From Spongilla lacustris (lineage: Eukaryota > Porifera > Demospongiae > Spongillida > Spongillidae): a DNA stretch of 64,000 bases. The DNA is taken from contig OX442422.1 of assembly GCA_949361645.1 (NCBI GenBank), positions 2,218,580-2,282,579 on the forward strand. Direction: 5' to 3'. Of the stretch, positions 1 to 12,162 are shown piece by piece; the stretch's first letter is position 1; each line of letters starts with the position of its first letter. Made by a program: the position numbers and the translations under genes. The notes under the pieces are model-generated. The model was not told where the DNA came from, did not search any database, and worked only from the letters and a program-made list of their open reading frames with translations.

Positions 1-2330
1 ATTGCTTTATAAGTTATCACCAATCACATCTCACACAAGAAAGGTGTAACCTTCAGTTTTATGCAGCTGTAGTCAATTTTATAATCCTCCTGTGCAAGAT
101 GTACTGCCTATTTTACCCACTATAGATTTCAAAAAGACTAATACATACATTCCAGTCATTTGTATACAAATGCTAACCATGTAGCAAAATCTATATCCCA
201 CAGCAATCTCATCACAAAGGAAGTGCCAAAAAAAACCCAACAGGAATCCTATTTCTACACACTTTCAGGGAGATCCTGAACACGCATGTACAGCCTCGGG
301 GGTCTGGAGGAGTGCGTAAAGCAATTCATATGCTAATGCATGTCAGATGCATATTTTATTTCATACCGGTAGACACATTTGTATGTCATTTTCAGCTGTT
401 TCAAAAGTAGTCAGGCACACAAACTCCCATGATATCCTCACAGTATAGACCTCTCAGACTTAAGTCAATTTCAATCTTATCCTCATTGTACTCTGATTTA
501 GGTTAACTCTCTACAATAATTATACTAACATGATAGATTCAGGAAATAAAAGTAAAGGCCTTATTCGACTAAAACGGCATTCTGAATAATTCACATAATG
601 ATAGGGCTGGCAATCCAGTCTATACCCATGTTAAATTCCATTTCAAACCTTCAACTTTTGACTCATATACATACATTTAAAGGTGTCAGATGAAGTGCCT
701 TCTAAAAATCTACATAAAGCTTTTCAAAAGAACTATACTTTTCAAAACCCAACAAATGTAACCCCTACTAGCCAAATGACGGCAGTCCAGAAAATTTACA
801 TATTCCAATGTGGACTCACATGCTTATTCTTACAGGTGTCTGGTGTAGTGGGGTTTGTAACCCACAAGCAAGACAATTTTGGTTTTCCATAACAACTAAT
901 GTACAGTAAATTTCCCATCATGTGCAAGTATTAAAATGGCATACAATTTGCCTGTACAAAAATTCATGTGCCAAGCAGCAAAATGTGTGTTATAACCACA
1001 CCTTGCAAAACCTCAATAGTTTTACCAAGAATTAGCACTGACGCACAATACCATTACACCAACAGACTCCCAAATAAACAACTGTCCTTCGCAATTTCAC
1101 AAACCACAAGGCTACACTAAAGTTCATCTATAAAAATCTCTAGTTATGCTTTCCATAGTAATTCAATCACCCATGCCACTGACATACAACAGGACAATAT
1201 CTAATACCAAACTTATTATCTTAAAGGTTTACAACGCCAATATCATTCCAATTTATCACTGTAGCTATAGACAGCTGTGCACAAACAATTAAGGAATGCA
1301 AAACACAAGTAAAAGTCTGAAATCCACACACTTTAATGATCAGGGAGGGACAAGTACTGTAATTATGGTTGTATGTTAATAATAACCGACAACAACAGGG
1401 CAACACCACAATCATAGTGTAAAATAAAGCTATGTTTTGGGACGTCCTGTACTCATTACAGTGTCATGTGTACATACCATAAGTTATTCAGCAAGTAACT
1501 TTCTAGCAATGCGTTCTTTAAAAAATTTCCTCACTAACAGGGCAACATGTAATTTCCCAATCTTTGTATGTAAATGTTACATGCATTCAGGGTCCTTCAT
1601 GTTCGTCAAAAATGTGTAGATGTTCGGTGCAATGCCACTAAGTTTTTATCCCCCAACAGTCATTGAAAAATCACAACGAATGCGTATCAGTCAGAGTCTT
1701 AACTAGGAACATCATATCTGGCAATCCACTCATCTGAACAAATACTCCAGCTAGGCTTTAACAAATACCACAAACACTACTTTGCATCCCCACAGCGGAA
1801 AATGTAACACAGTCCCAATCTTAGCCCTTAGTCAAAATAATGCTTTTATAAAACAGCCAAATCGTGCTCCTACAAAACTTTTGTAATGAGCACACTTTGC
1901 ACTTTAAACAACATCTCTCACAAGGGACCATGCATAATAAAGTAGTGTTCCGAGGGGGAGGACAGTATGCTATAGACATTGTATGTTGTTTATAATATGT
2001 AAATCTGTAGTACACTCATGTAGTGCACTGTCACATCATACTTGCATGTAATAAAGAAATATAATTTAATCCTATTGTTATGCGATGTCAAACAGAAAAA
2101 ATATTTTCCATGGCAGAAAATTTGCTGCGTGGTTTGTGATAAGGAAGTCAGTTTCCTAACACAATAACATAGAAGAAATGCATTGCAAGGGCCAGCTTGT
2201 GGTTAGAAAGTATGCCATGGACTGTTTATTAGCAATGAAGCCCTTGTACTAAATCCACTACACATACACAAATGTAGAGCATTTAACCCTCTGGCAAGCA
2301 CCCTCTGTAACATGATGGTAACTGGAGCCA
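1..2330. other. AT-rich intergenic stretch
   Basis: I see no gene here. The open frames are short (under 70 codons), have no recognisable domain and no convincing splice partners. The sequence is AT-rich without long tandem repeats and could be intron or intergenic DNA. Confidence 0.5.
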
Positions 2331-2338
2331 CAGCGTGT

Positions 2339-2339
2339 T

Positions 2340-2404
<65 letters not shown>

Positions 2405-2430
2405 TTGTGTGTGTATGTGTGTGTAAGGAT
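2339..2430. repeat. (GT)n microsatellite
   Basis: A GT dinucleotide run with a few TATG interruptions at its right end. The cysteine/valine or histidine/threonine frames across it are artefacts of the repeat. Confidence 0.97.
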
Positions 2431-3095
2431 GTAACATTTCAAGGTTATTCAGAATATTTTATTGCATGGGGTGTGACAATGTGGTAGGTGTTTTGAGATG
2501 ATTAATATGGCGTGTGAATTTGCGTAGCTGCATGCATATCAAGTGGGTTTGTTCTTAAGACACTGCATCAGACACTAATAAGAGTGCACGTTTAAGTCAG
2601 GAATGGGGTTATAAAAATTACATTCAAATTATGACAAAGTATTACATTTAGGTTGTTGGTATTTGATGTGTGTGTTGGTTCGAAAGCCTTGAGTTTTTGG
2701 AGTATCCATTGTTTGTTTGTGTGTGTGATTGTGTGTGTGTGATTGTGTGTGTTTTTGTTGTGTGTATGTGTATGTGTACGCATTTGTGTGATGTGTGGGT
2801 GCATGGGTGTGTGTTGTTTGTGTTTTTGTGTTTGAGTGTGTGTGTTAGGATGTAATGTTATGGTTATTCAGAAATTATTTGATATCTGGGTGGGGTGTGA
2901 CAATATGGTAGGTGTTTTGATATGGCATTTAAATTTGCATAGCTGCATGCATGCATGTATGAAGTGGGTTTGTTCTTTTAAGGCACTAGTAAGAGTATGA
3001 TCAATTACATTCAAACCATGGCAAAGTATTATGTATTAAGGTTGTTGGTATGTGATATGTGTGTGTTGGTTCAAAAGCCTTGAGTATCCCTGGAG
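2427..3095. repeat. Two diverged tandem copies of a ~420-bp unit
   Basis: The block at 2427-2695 is repeated at about 2846-3092. Shared landmarks in the same order are AGGATGTAA, GGTTATTCAGAA, GGGGTGTGACAAT, GGTAGGTGTTTTGA, GTGGGTTTGTTCTT, ATTACATTCAAA and AAAGCCTTGAGT. A degenerate GT-rich stretch (2710-2845) lies between the units and belongs to the first copy. Substitutions and small indels show it is an old duplication. Confidence 0.85.
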
Positions 3096-3109
3096 GATAA
3101 ATATTGTAT

Positions 3110-5400
3110 TTGTTCAAACAACTGCTGGAAGAGAGGTTACTAGCTGGTTTGAATTTAAAATGTATTGCCCTGTTGCTGCGAGAATGTGATGGGTAAAACA
3201 TATTTGGTAGCCTGAAGGTTTAATCAGGTTACTAGGTATTTTCCAGTGTTGCATCAGGGTAACCTTACTGGGTGAGTATTTTGGATTGGACAACCACACA
3301 GTAGAGAGTAACAAAAGTACCGAACATGGGTTTTTAACAGCTATATTTTGTGAGTGAAGTTATTGGCTCATCCTTCCATGACAAAGTGACATGCTCTTTA
3401 GTGACAAACAGGCATCTAAGCAGATTGCTTCCATTGCATGAGAATAATACTTTGGAAACACGCAAATGAATTGTATTAAAATACTTAGGCTCTAACAGGA
3501 AGTATGTGAATGTTTATCAAAGCTACTCAACCACCCACCTACAACACCAAATATTTTTTTTACAAACAGTATAAATTTGCATGAAACAACCAAGTCAGAA
3601 TTCACTGACACTTGAAGATCATCTCAACATTACATTTAGATCTGAGAATTAGTTTACAAGTCATGCCCAGTTGTAAGTGCTAAAGAGTAGTCCTGATGTA
3701 GGTGAAACTGCTCACTCTCTTTCTTAATGAACAACGTTGGTTTTAAAACTGATTAGACTTGGTCTTAGCACACATCACAGATTTGAACAGAAGTCACCAT
3801 GACTCACAAATACACATACACACCAGTTGAGAGCCATATCTACAGTTCCTATGACATTGAATACTGTTGAAAAGAATGCTCAAACAGTTCGGCACTTTTT
3901 TTCACACACACACATCGGTAACTAAACAGCACACTAAGAATTAAGCCTTAGGCTTCAATATTAGTAGGTGCTGTAGGCAGTATACACGCGGCTTCTCTAG
4001 TGTTACGGGCATATACCAGTTAGAGCTAGCTGAAAGGATGTATAGTTTGCTTGATGCATGGACTGCACCAATGTGTGCGTGTACCCGTAGGCCGTGCGTA
4101 CATTGTATGCCAATAGGCACCCAGTCGTTCGTGCCTTTAACTCACCAACCATTTGCATCGAAGACATTCTCCAGTGTGGTTTTGTATAACGTAAGGCGAA
4201 TGACAATCTCGATCTCGTCCACAACACGTAGCAAGAACGCTAATTGGTGCGCACCGCCCGTATGAATGACCTACGGCGGGTGTATGTTTTCTTTTACGAA
4301 GAGGTAGTAATACGGCAGCCGCAGGTACGGTAGTATCTATGATTTCACAAGGATAGCTTAGATCTTTATAAGACTAAATTAAAAAAAAAAACAATTAAAA
4401 ATTAAGCAATTCGAGGAGGTGGGGCTCAGTGGCACGTGATAATGTGCAAGTTGAAGGGGGTGGAGCTAATATGGTCCGTTAATGGTTGCGTCACTAGTCT
4501 CGGAACGGGACCTGCGTATGTAATGAAGTGTAACAAGTGCGCATGCGTAACCGTGGTGAAATAGTTGTTGCCTCTTACTTTCAGTTTAAAAGGTGATAAA
4601 AATATGATCATTTTGCTTTTGGCTTCGAAACGTGTGTCTGAACATGGTTTCACTTTTAAAGTTGTTAATTTGTTGTGTTTATTAAAGTAAATTAAGCATC
4701 GTTAATAACTTGTAAATAAAATGATGTAAACACATTTACCTAACCTCAAGTTGTTAGTTTCTAAATATTAGATTTTTTTCATACTCCTATCAAAAGTTAT
4801 TCCCGTTCAAAAGCATTGCGTTCTTTCGTGGACACCCGGTATATGAAGAGAAGCTTGCTGTAATGGCCTGCTTGAGCTACCTATGCCAGCAGATAGAATA
4901 CCATGCCGATACATGTGTGTCCTCCATATTACTCATCGTTAATGTGGTCATACAGAACCTTGATGGTCCCTGACTACCTTCATACCTTTTCATCATCTGC
5001 ACATTATGGTATGCCTGCAAAGCTGCAAAATGTGGTGGAGGCAGGGACAATAGAGAGGTACATATGCCACTGAGAACCAATCCATTGACAATGTTCGTGT
5101 TGTATTATCCTCTCTCTCTCCTCCCATTCAACAGATCATCCTCCATCCAATATGCCAACATTTTCCTATGCTGCTGTCATTAGAAGCTATATTCATGAGT
5201 GTGTGCATTGTGAAACTCAGTATCCTGATACATGTAGTTGGATTCTTATGCCTTCTTGTGATTTACATACTGATTTTATTTGACATGGTTATATTATTCA
5301 ATATGAAAACTTTTAAAAAGCACCCTAACAAGTGTGCAATACTTGGCACATCTTTAGCTGGGGACATACAACAACTCTTAAATTCATCTGGTGAATGTTA
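3110..5400. other. Stretch without a recognised gene
   Basis: No convincing gene. The part at 3960-4330 is richer in CpG than its surroundings and could be a regulatory or formerly coding patch, but neither strand gives a recognisable protein. A poly-A run lies near 4380. At 4877-5160 a plus-strand frame stays partly open but has internal stops and no family I recognise. Confidence 0.4.
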
Positions 5401-5539
5401 ACTTCAAGGGGAGGGTATATCCCAAAAATCTTTTACCATGCACAGTGAATGTCACAATCTGGGACAGTATCTGGTGTTTGAGCACACACCCAACTTACTC
5501 ACCCCATGCCATTGTAGGTTAGGGGGGAGTAGTGTGATG

Positions 5540-6186
5540 GTAGTATAGTATAGTAGGTGTGTGTGTGTGTGTGTGTGTTTGGGGGAAGGGGAGGGGAATG
5601 CCAAATAACTTTTGTGTAACTTAAAATTTCTATCACCTGACTCAAACAATGGACAGTGAAGTGTTTCCTCTACTCTAGGACATGATTGGGACAGTATGTA
5701 ATGTTTAGGTAGCATAGCAGTATGCATGGGTCATATGTTTGGGGGAGGGGGGGGGGGGGGGGGTAAGTGACTTTTGTGTAGCTAAAAATGTCTATCACCT
5801 AACTCAAACAATAGACAGTGAAGTGTTTCCCCTACTCTGGGACATGATTGGGACAGTATGTAATGTTTAGGTAGCATAGCAGTACATATGTTTGGAGGAG
5901 GGGGGGGGGGGGGGGTAAGTGACTTTTGAGTAACTAAAAATTTCTATCACCTAACTCAAACAATAGACAGTGAAGTGTTTCCCCTACTCTGGGCCTTTAT
6001 TGGGACAGTATGTAATGTTTAGGTAGCATAGCAGTATGCATGGGTCATATGTTTGGGGAGGGGGGGGGTAAGTGACTTTTGAGTAACTAAAAATGTCTAT
6101 CACCTGACTCAAACAATAGACTCTGGGACATGATTGGGACAGTATGTAATGTTTAGGTAGCATAGCAGTATGCATGGGTCATATGT

Positions 6187-6219
<33 letters not shown>

Positions 6220-6480
6220 AAGTGACTTTTGAGTAACTAAAATTTTCTATCACCTGACTCAAATAATAGACAGTGAAGTGTTTCCACCTACTCTGGGACA
6301 TGATTAGGACAGTATGTAGCATACATGGGTCATATGTTTGGGGGAGGGGGGGGGGGGGGGGGGGGGGGGGGTAAATGCCAAATGACTTCTGTGTAAATAT
6401 CACCAGACTCCAGTGAAGTTTTCCCCCTAAGTTTACTCTGGGACAGGGTTAGAATAGTATATGCATGGGTGATAGGCGAG
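5540..6480. repeat. Tandem repeat, ~150-160-bp unit with poly-G runs
   Basis: About six copies of a unit made of a G-run, AAGTGACTTTTG, CTATCACCT, ACTCAAACAATAGACAG, a TACTCTGGGACATGATT block, CAGTATGTAATGTTTAGG and a GCATGGGTCATATGTTTG tail. Units start near 5580, 5740, 5895, 6055, 6190 and 6340. They differ mainly in the length of the G-run (about 8 to 35) and by small deletions. Confidence 0.92.
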
Positions 6481-6488
6481 TTAGTATA

Positions 6489-6700
6489 GCGCGCGAAGCG
6501 CGCAGTACGGCGCCGAAGGCGCCTCGTCCGCGAAGCGGACTCGGGACGAGGCGGTGTTTTTTCAATGAAGAGTGTCTGGACAGCACCGCGGGTGCAATTT
6601 GACCCCGGATTCGGAGTCGGCATCGTCGGCGCTTCGCGCCTCGCAACCCTAACCCTAAAGCCCTAACTATCTCCTGATGTAAACATGCCTTCGGCATGTT
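6489..6700. repeat. Cluster of five short perfect hairpins with GAA/TTC loops
   Basis: Five perfect inverted repeats sit within 212 bp, each with a three-base loop: GCGCGC-GAA-GCGCGC (6489-6503), GGCGCC-GAA-GGCGCC (6509-6523), GTCCGC-GAA-GCGGAC (6526-6540), GGCGC-TTC-GCGCC (6628-6640) and AACATGCC-TTC-GGCATGTT (6682-6700). Stem sequences differ but the loop does not. A short telomere-like CCCTAACCCTAA lies between the fourth and fifth. GCGAAGC is known to form an exceptionally stable DNA mini-hairpin. Confidence 0.9.
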
Positions 6701-6779
6701 ATTACATGTTGGGGAAGGGGAGGGGGGGGGGGGGGCATAATGACTTAAGCGTGTTATCATGTAACTTATTGGTTAACAC

Positions 6780-7535
6780 ATTAATAGGAGGTGTGTGATA
6801 GTAGGGAGGGGTGTGATGGTAGGTGGGGTGTGATGGTAGGTGGGGTGTGATGGTAGGTGGGGTGTGATGGTAGGTGGGGTGTGATAGTAGGGAGGGGTGT
6901 GATAGTAGGGAGGGGTATGATAGTAGGGAGGGGTGTGATGGTAGGGAGGGGTGTGATAGTAGGGAGGGTGTGATGGTAGGGAGGGGTGTGATGGTAGGGA
7001 GAGGTGTGATGGTAGGGAGGGGTGTGATAGTAGGGAGGGGTGTGATGGTAGGGAGGGGTGTGATGGTAGGGAGGGGTGTGATAGTAGGGAGGGGTGTGTT
7101 GGTAGGGAGAGGTGTGATGGTAGGGAGGGGTGTGATAGTAGGGAGGGATGTGATGGTAGGGAGGGGTGTGATAGGGAGGGGTGTGTTGGTAGGGAGGGAT
7201 GTGATGGTAGGGAGGGGTGTGATGGTAGGAAGGGGTGTGATGGTAGGGAGGGGTGTGATAGTAAGGAGGGGTGTGATGGTAGGGAGGGGTGTGGTGGTAG
7301 GTGGGGTGTGAAGGTAGGGAGGGGTGTGGTGTCGGGAGGGGTGTGATAGTAGGAAGGGGTGTGATGGTAGGAAAGGGTGTGGTGTTGGGAGGGGTGTGAT
7401 GGTAGGGAGGGGTGTGATGGTAGGGAGGGGTGTGGTGTAGGGAGGGGTGTGGTGTAGGGAGGGGTGTGGTGTAGGGAGGGGTGTGGTGTAGGGAGGGGTG
7501 TGGTGTAGGGAGGGGTGTGATAGTAGGGAGGGGTC
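6780..7535. repeat. 18-bp minisatellite TGTGATGGTAGGGAGGGG
   Basis: About 40 copies of an 18-bp unit, with variants such as TGTGATAGTAGGG and TGTGGTGTAGGG. Because 18 is a multiple of three, both strands carry long artificial open frames (PTITPL on one, GVMVGR on the other). The G-runs on the plus strand could form quadruplexes. Confidence 0.97.
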
Positions 7536-7559
7536 AGGTGTGAAGAGGTTGTATGCTAA

Positions 7560-8900
7560 CATCTAGCTTCGTGGGCTATTTACTTTACATGTAATTAAAA
7601 CGAGCGCAACTATTGTATTTGGTTTTGGTCATTAGTTAGGCCAGCTACCCGGCCGGGTAGGCTAGGACCGGAGCTAGCTAGATGGAGCTCGAGCGGTATA
7701 CGGTAATTGTAAAGTGACCTCTACGCGCGCAAAACGGTTACTAAAGCCACACCCACTGGCTAGCTCGACTGTCTTCCTTACGAACCACGCTCATCACCTT
7801 TAGACACCTTCTCTATGTCGGTGATATTAGAAAAGGAGTGGTTGATACGCAATAATATGCCCTGTTGTGCCTGTAAAACACCACGCATCTTGGCTATGTC
7901 GACTGGTAGTACTGTACCGGTAGTACCTATACCTTTCGATCGCGATTACACATTTGTAGAGTCCTTCAACCACAATCACGAATGTATCTGTAACCTACTA
8001 GTATAGTACTCACCCGCCCGGCTATGTCGATGCGAATCTGCTTTTAATTACTGCGCACGTCACGTACTGGTACTAACTCGACACAATTAAACCTAGCGCT
8101 AGCTAGTGGCTCAACGAGTCGACAGTATTATGAATCAGCGCTAGCCGAGAACTGCATCATTTGTACGCTTGTACAACGTGATCGCTTTACAGAAGCTAGC
8201 TATCATGCATGTTGGTCTGATCGCAGCTAGTATAGTCCAGAGTGTGCATGTTCGCACGCGCGCCTCGTACGCCCTACTTTTGCTCCTGATGGTACTTGGT
8301 GCATGTACGTCCCGCTCCGACATCCGACTCCATGCACTGACAGCTAACATCTTACCGCCATGCAACCGTGACGTATGCATGAATTACATCATATATTTGT
8401 CCCACATTTTACAGTGGGGTCCAAAAAATTGCCATTGGAACAAACCGCGAAGGGGGCAAAATTATACTACTTGTGCCTAAAAATGTCTTGGTGGTTCAGA
8501 TTTAATATTCCAGTTGGTAGACTTGAACTTTCCATCTGCGTGAATGGAAAGAAATTGAAGAAACATAACAATTGCATGTTCCATGTACTAACGTATGTAG
8601 TGAACACAACACTGCGTACGGAACATGAAGTGGACAGATTTTAACGGAGACAAGAACACAAAAGAGATGGGGTATCTTCATCTGTATCATAATCCGTTTG
8701 GTAGACTTAACATTTATATTCCGTTTAAGAACGGTGCGCGTTATAAGACATTTCTCCATAGACTTCCCGTTCAATTAATTTTTAACGCGTAACGCGGGTA
8801 TTCAATTATTCAAGTCCGCAATAGCTGGACATGTGAATTTCCACCTGACTCAGAGGAATCGAACAATTGAGTATGATCTGAAAAGAATCATTTGGAATTA
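7560..8900. other. CpG-containing stretch without a recognised gene
   Basis: This stretch has more CpG than its neighbours and several palindromes, such as CTACCCGGCCGGGTAG near 7647. Short open frames on the plus strand at 7815-8006 and 8169-8480 do not resemble any family I know, and no splice pattern links them. It could be a promoter region or decayed element DNA. Confidence 0.35.
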
Positions 8901-8903
8901 ACT

Positions 8904-9055
8904 TGAAATGCTACAATTTGAATTTAATTTCGTCTTCGTACGAGGTTCCTGTCGCGAGTTACACGTGATGAACGGAAGGAGGAGGAGGATAACAAAAATT
9001 AAATGGCGGAATTTAGGTGCCCACTTGCTCCACTTAAACGGCACTGTTTTAGTTG
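8904..9055. repeat. Dispersed repeat, copy 1 of 2
   Basis: This segment recurs in the same orientation at about 31622-31770. Shared blocks in order are TAAT(T/C)TCGTCTTC, GTTCCTGTCGCGAGTTA, TGATGAACGGAAG, AACAAAAATTAAATGGCGGA and AAACGGCAC. The copies differ by substitutions and small indels. No coding function is seen. Confidence 0.8.
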
Positions 9056-9099
9056 GGCGTAGATCGACCTTCGCGTATTGGCGTAGTTCGGAATCTGAC

Positions 9100-9690
9100 C
9101 TATGTTGTTGCAACCCAACTTTAAAATGGCGGTCATTGTCGATTACAGTCGATGTTTACCACAATCAAGTGTAAGGCCGTAAGTGCGACAAAAACACGTT
9201 TTCTGTGCTTTACTTTATATAAACCGAATTTCCGCTTTTGGAGAAAGATATGGCTGTCCCGAACCAGGTAAGCTATTGCAATAACAAACGGTTAGATTTT
9301 TAAAGAAAGAAGTGGTATGTGCGTTTGAAAAAAAAAAAAAAGGTACATGTACGTGGTGGCATGATGGGTTTTGGAGATACGCTCGTTTCAAAAACATGCC
9401 ATTTTTTTAGGGTCTCACGTAAGGGGGCGGAGGGGGTCGTTAAATCTGGTATTTTATGCGGGTATATCAATCGTTAAGACTGAAGGCAATGAGGGCGTGG
9501 CACAATACAAAAACTTATACATGCATGTACAATGATATGTATTCAGACAGAACCAACTTTTAAAATGGTGGTCCGATGTGGCCTCACGATAATGTCGATG
9601 TTTACCATCACCAAGTGTAAGGTTAGTGCGACAAAAAACACGTCTCCTGTGCTGAAGGATGTTTTTACTTTACATACACCGAATTTGCGC
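9100..9690. repeat. Direct duplication of a ~120-bp block
   Basis: The block at about 9108-9230 is repeated at about 9548-9685. Both contain CAACTTT(T)AAAATGG, GTCGATGTTTACCA, CAAGTGTAAGG, GTGCGACAAAAA, CACGT and CTTTA(C/T)AT with CACCGAATT(T) or its variant. The spacing is about 440 bp. Confidence 0.75.
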
Positions 9691-10320
9691 ACCTTGTCAA
9701 AAGTAATTGATGTTAGTGCGATGTCAAACAGGTAAACTTTCCTGGAAAGAAATGATAATCCTACAAAAGTTTGAAAAAGGTAATTGTAAAGTACCCTATT
9801 TTTCAAAATGAATAAAACTAGAACATTTATGCATAGCCTAAAAGAGCAAATCGAATGCATCAAAAATATGCTTTTGCCACGGAAAACAGATTACTATTTC
9901 AAAAGTTATAACGTTTCAAACATTGCGTCGCGGGTGACTAACAATGTACGCAATGTGAATGGACCGCGATATAAAAAAACTGTGACCGCTTGACTTCTCC
10001 GTGCAGCTACTGTAAAAGTATTCAAGATAATGATGCCATAATTGCATAAAATACAACATAGGTACTCTTTTTAAGGTTCACAGGGTCAAATACACATTAC
10101 ATCTAAATTTAGGTATCTCATTATGTAATCTAGCTGTCAATACTGCAATAGCCCGTATAGCGATATCATAATGTTCTCCCCTATTTACTCACATTCATCA
10201 TCCTTCCAATGTGTATTAATTACTTTGAGACTTCCTTGATTGATTTACACATATATGTCCATTGTATAGCACATTTTGATGATCCACATACCATAGGTGT
10301 TCAATATACATACCATTTAT
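9690..10320. other. Stretch without a recognised gene
   Basis: AT-rich sequence. A 61-codon plus-strand frame (9808-9993) has no recognisable domain. I see no repeat structure. Confidence 0.4.
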
Positions 10321-10485
10321 AACTGATCACGCCCATAGCCATTGAAACATCAGGAAAGAGCTTGAACATCACCTTAGGCTGGCATCGGGAGAGTGCAATG
10401 CCTACTCTTACTTGCTACAAAGGCTATCAGTTGCAGTACAATGTGGAAATGTTGCTTCTATTATGACCAGCATGCAGTGGTAGAC
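10320..10485 (+). pseudogene. 3'-terminal fragment of a reverse-transcriptase element (fragment a)
   Basis: The frame reads TPIAIETSG, then shifts, then continues as YSYLLQRLSVAVQCGNVASI before a stop. This matches the C-terminal tail I associate with retroelement polyproteins in corals and sponges (PVAIETSG...LLQRLSVAVQRGNAA). Only the very end of the ORF is present and at least one frameshift separates the two motifs, so it is dead. Truncation at the 5' side is what target-primed reverse transcription leaves. A sister fragment carrying the same motif is at 38776-39268. Confidence 0.7.
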
Positions 10486-10489
10486 TTTT

Positions 10490-12160
10490 TTTTCTGTATC
10501 TTTTTACTAGTATAGTTACTTATTGTGCATTGTTTATGCTTACCTTTATTATTTATTATTACAAATAACTGACACGTTGGATAAAACGCTTTTTTCATTA
10601 TGAGATATTAGGAAACTCATTTGATAATTCCTTTTCTGCCACATATTGCAACTTCTTTTCTTTCTTAGTTCCTCCTTGAACTGTTCTCCTTCTTTAGAAT
10701 CTTATCTTAAAGTTGATGATCTTGCAATATAGAAATGTTGTTTACTAACTAACGTTACTCTCTGAGCTTGTCTGATGCAAAATTTAACCACGCTATATTT
10801 TCTTGCTTGTTCTGAGAGTGTGCACACAACCACTGCATTGTTCCAGTAATTTTACATCTTAGTTACTTTTCATCATTTAACATTAGATACTTTTCTATAA
10901 GGGTTATCAGCCAGGCCAAGGGTCATTATGTTCAGCAAACATACTTGATGAACAATGGATGGGGATAGATGAGCTAAAGTACCTTCAAGGTAGCCATGCA
11001 ACTGTGTCTATATTACACATATTACACCTTTAAGTAGCTAGTGTACTACAATATCTATTATCTTATCTTATCTTCTTCTGTTGTAGCATGCAGAATTTTG
11101 TGCTTCAAGGTTCAGGGAGAGCAGTAACTTTCAAACCTGCCATTTGATCCAAAGCTACTTCAATAACTGGGCATATGCTGGTTATGGGTAGATGTATTTC
11201 TCAATGTTACTCCATAGCTAGGATACACTAACATGAAAACATTAATTGTCTTGAAAAATACGCTGTGTGGGCACCATCATATTTTTATGAATTGAGCTGT
11301 TTTTAATGATATGACGGTCCATGCTGTACAATACTTTCCATAACTAACGCGTGCCTTGACGAATTCGGTGCGTATTAAATAGAACTATCACACAACTCTT
11401 TGACACATAAACAAAATAGATTGTCTATGCGTTGAAAATACAAACAATAAGTTTAATTCCCAGGGCTCTAACACAGAAATACCAGGTTAAGCATTATTAT
11501 GTCAAGCTCTAAGCAATCCAACAGTACACACCTGTACCGATAAATGGACCCTTGGGCACCATCCAAAGCTCATGAAATTTTATCCTGATATAGGCTAAGA
11601 CCTGATAAACATGGGCAACGCTTCCTCAAGTGAGTGCTTTAAGAATTTAGGGAATGGCTAATCGCGACCGATTACTATGGAAATCAACGTGGCACACAAA
11701 ATAACGCCGTATGCTGGCTTACATTTAGATACCAATAGTGTATCGGGCAACCCCTTTTGTTCTGTATTCTAGCAATAAAGTCCTAAATACCTTGCAAACA
11801 ACTTTACAAAGCGCGCGTCTTCTTAAGCACTCGTAGAGAAATCCTAAATACGGTCACAATTTTCGACGAGATTTAGATCACCAGTTTCCGCCTACGCAAA
11901 CGCAATTTATTTAAAAAGTACCTACCTATAGCTTTTTTTAAAAAAATCTCCCATGTTGGGGGGTTTCTAAGAGATACTTTACGGTACTGACATGCATACA
12001 AAGCACAGGAAAAAAGGTAAAAGGTCTTACGACCTTCAATATGCACTAATGTCGCGCGCATGCGCAGCGATTGCGCTAGCATTATTTCAGTTGCAATACA
12101 ACAATATTATTGCATGCTGCCATGCAGAACTTGCATGAACAAATACACGCCGCATATCGC
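10490..12160. other. Stretch with one weak exon candidate
   Basis: Mostly AT-rich with no clear gene. On the plus strand, 10904-10990 is open between an AG and a GTAGCC and contains ANILDEQWMGIDELKYLQ. A strong acceptor (pyrimidine-rich tract ending TTGTAG) lies at 11087 before a short open tail. In the phase set by the first piece the tail stops after about 14 codons, so the pair is weak. On the minus strand an AAATAAA near 11903 could be the poly-A signal of the GPCR gene. Confidence 0.35.
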
Positions 12161-12162
12161 GG

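Noticed and set aside
2592..2855. Cysteine/valine-rich and histidine/threonine-rich frames near 2.6-2.9 kb
   Set aside because: They come from degenerate GT repeats in the tandem duplication.
6640..6668. Telomere
   Set aside because: Only two to three CCCTAA copies with an interruption. At most it is a tiny interstitial trace.
5540..7535. Possible CRISPR array among the tandem repeats
   Set aside because: Repeats are head-to-tail without unique spacers, and the window is eukaryotic.
6702..7562. 286-codon proline/threonine-rich open frame and its antisense partner
   Set aside because: Both are produced by the 18-bp minisatellite, whose period is divisible by three. There is no non-repetitive coding part.
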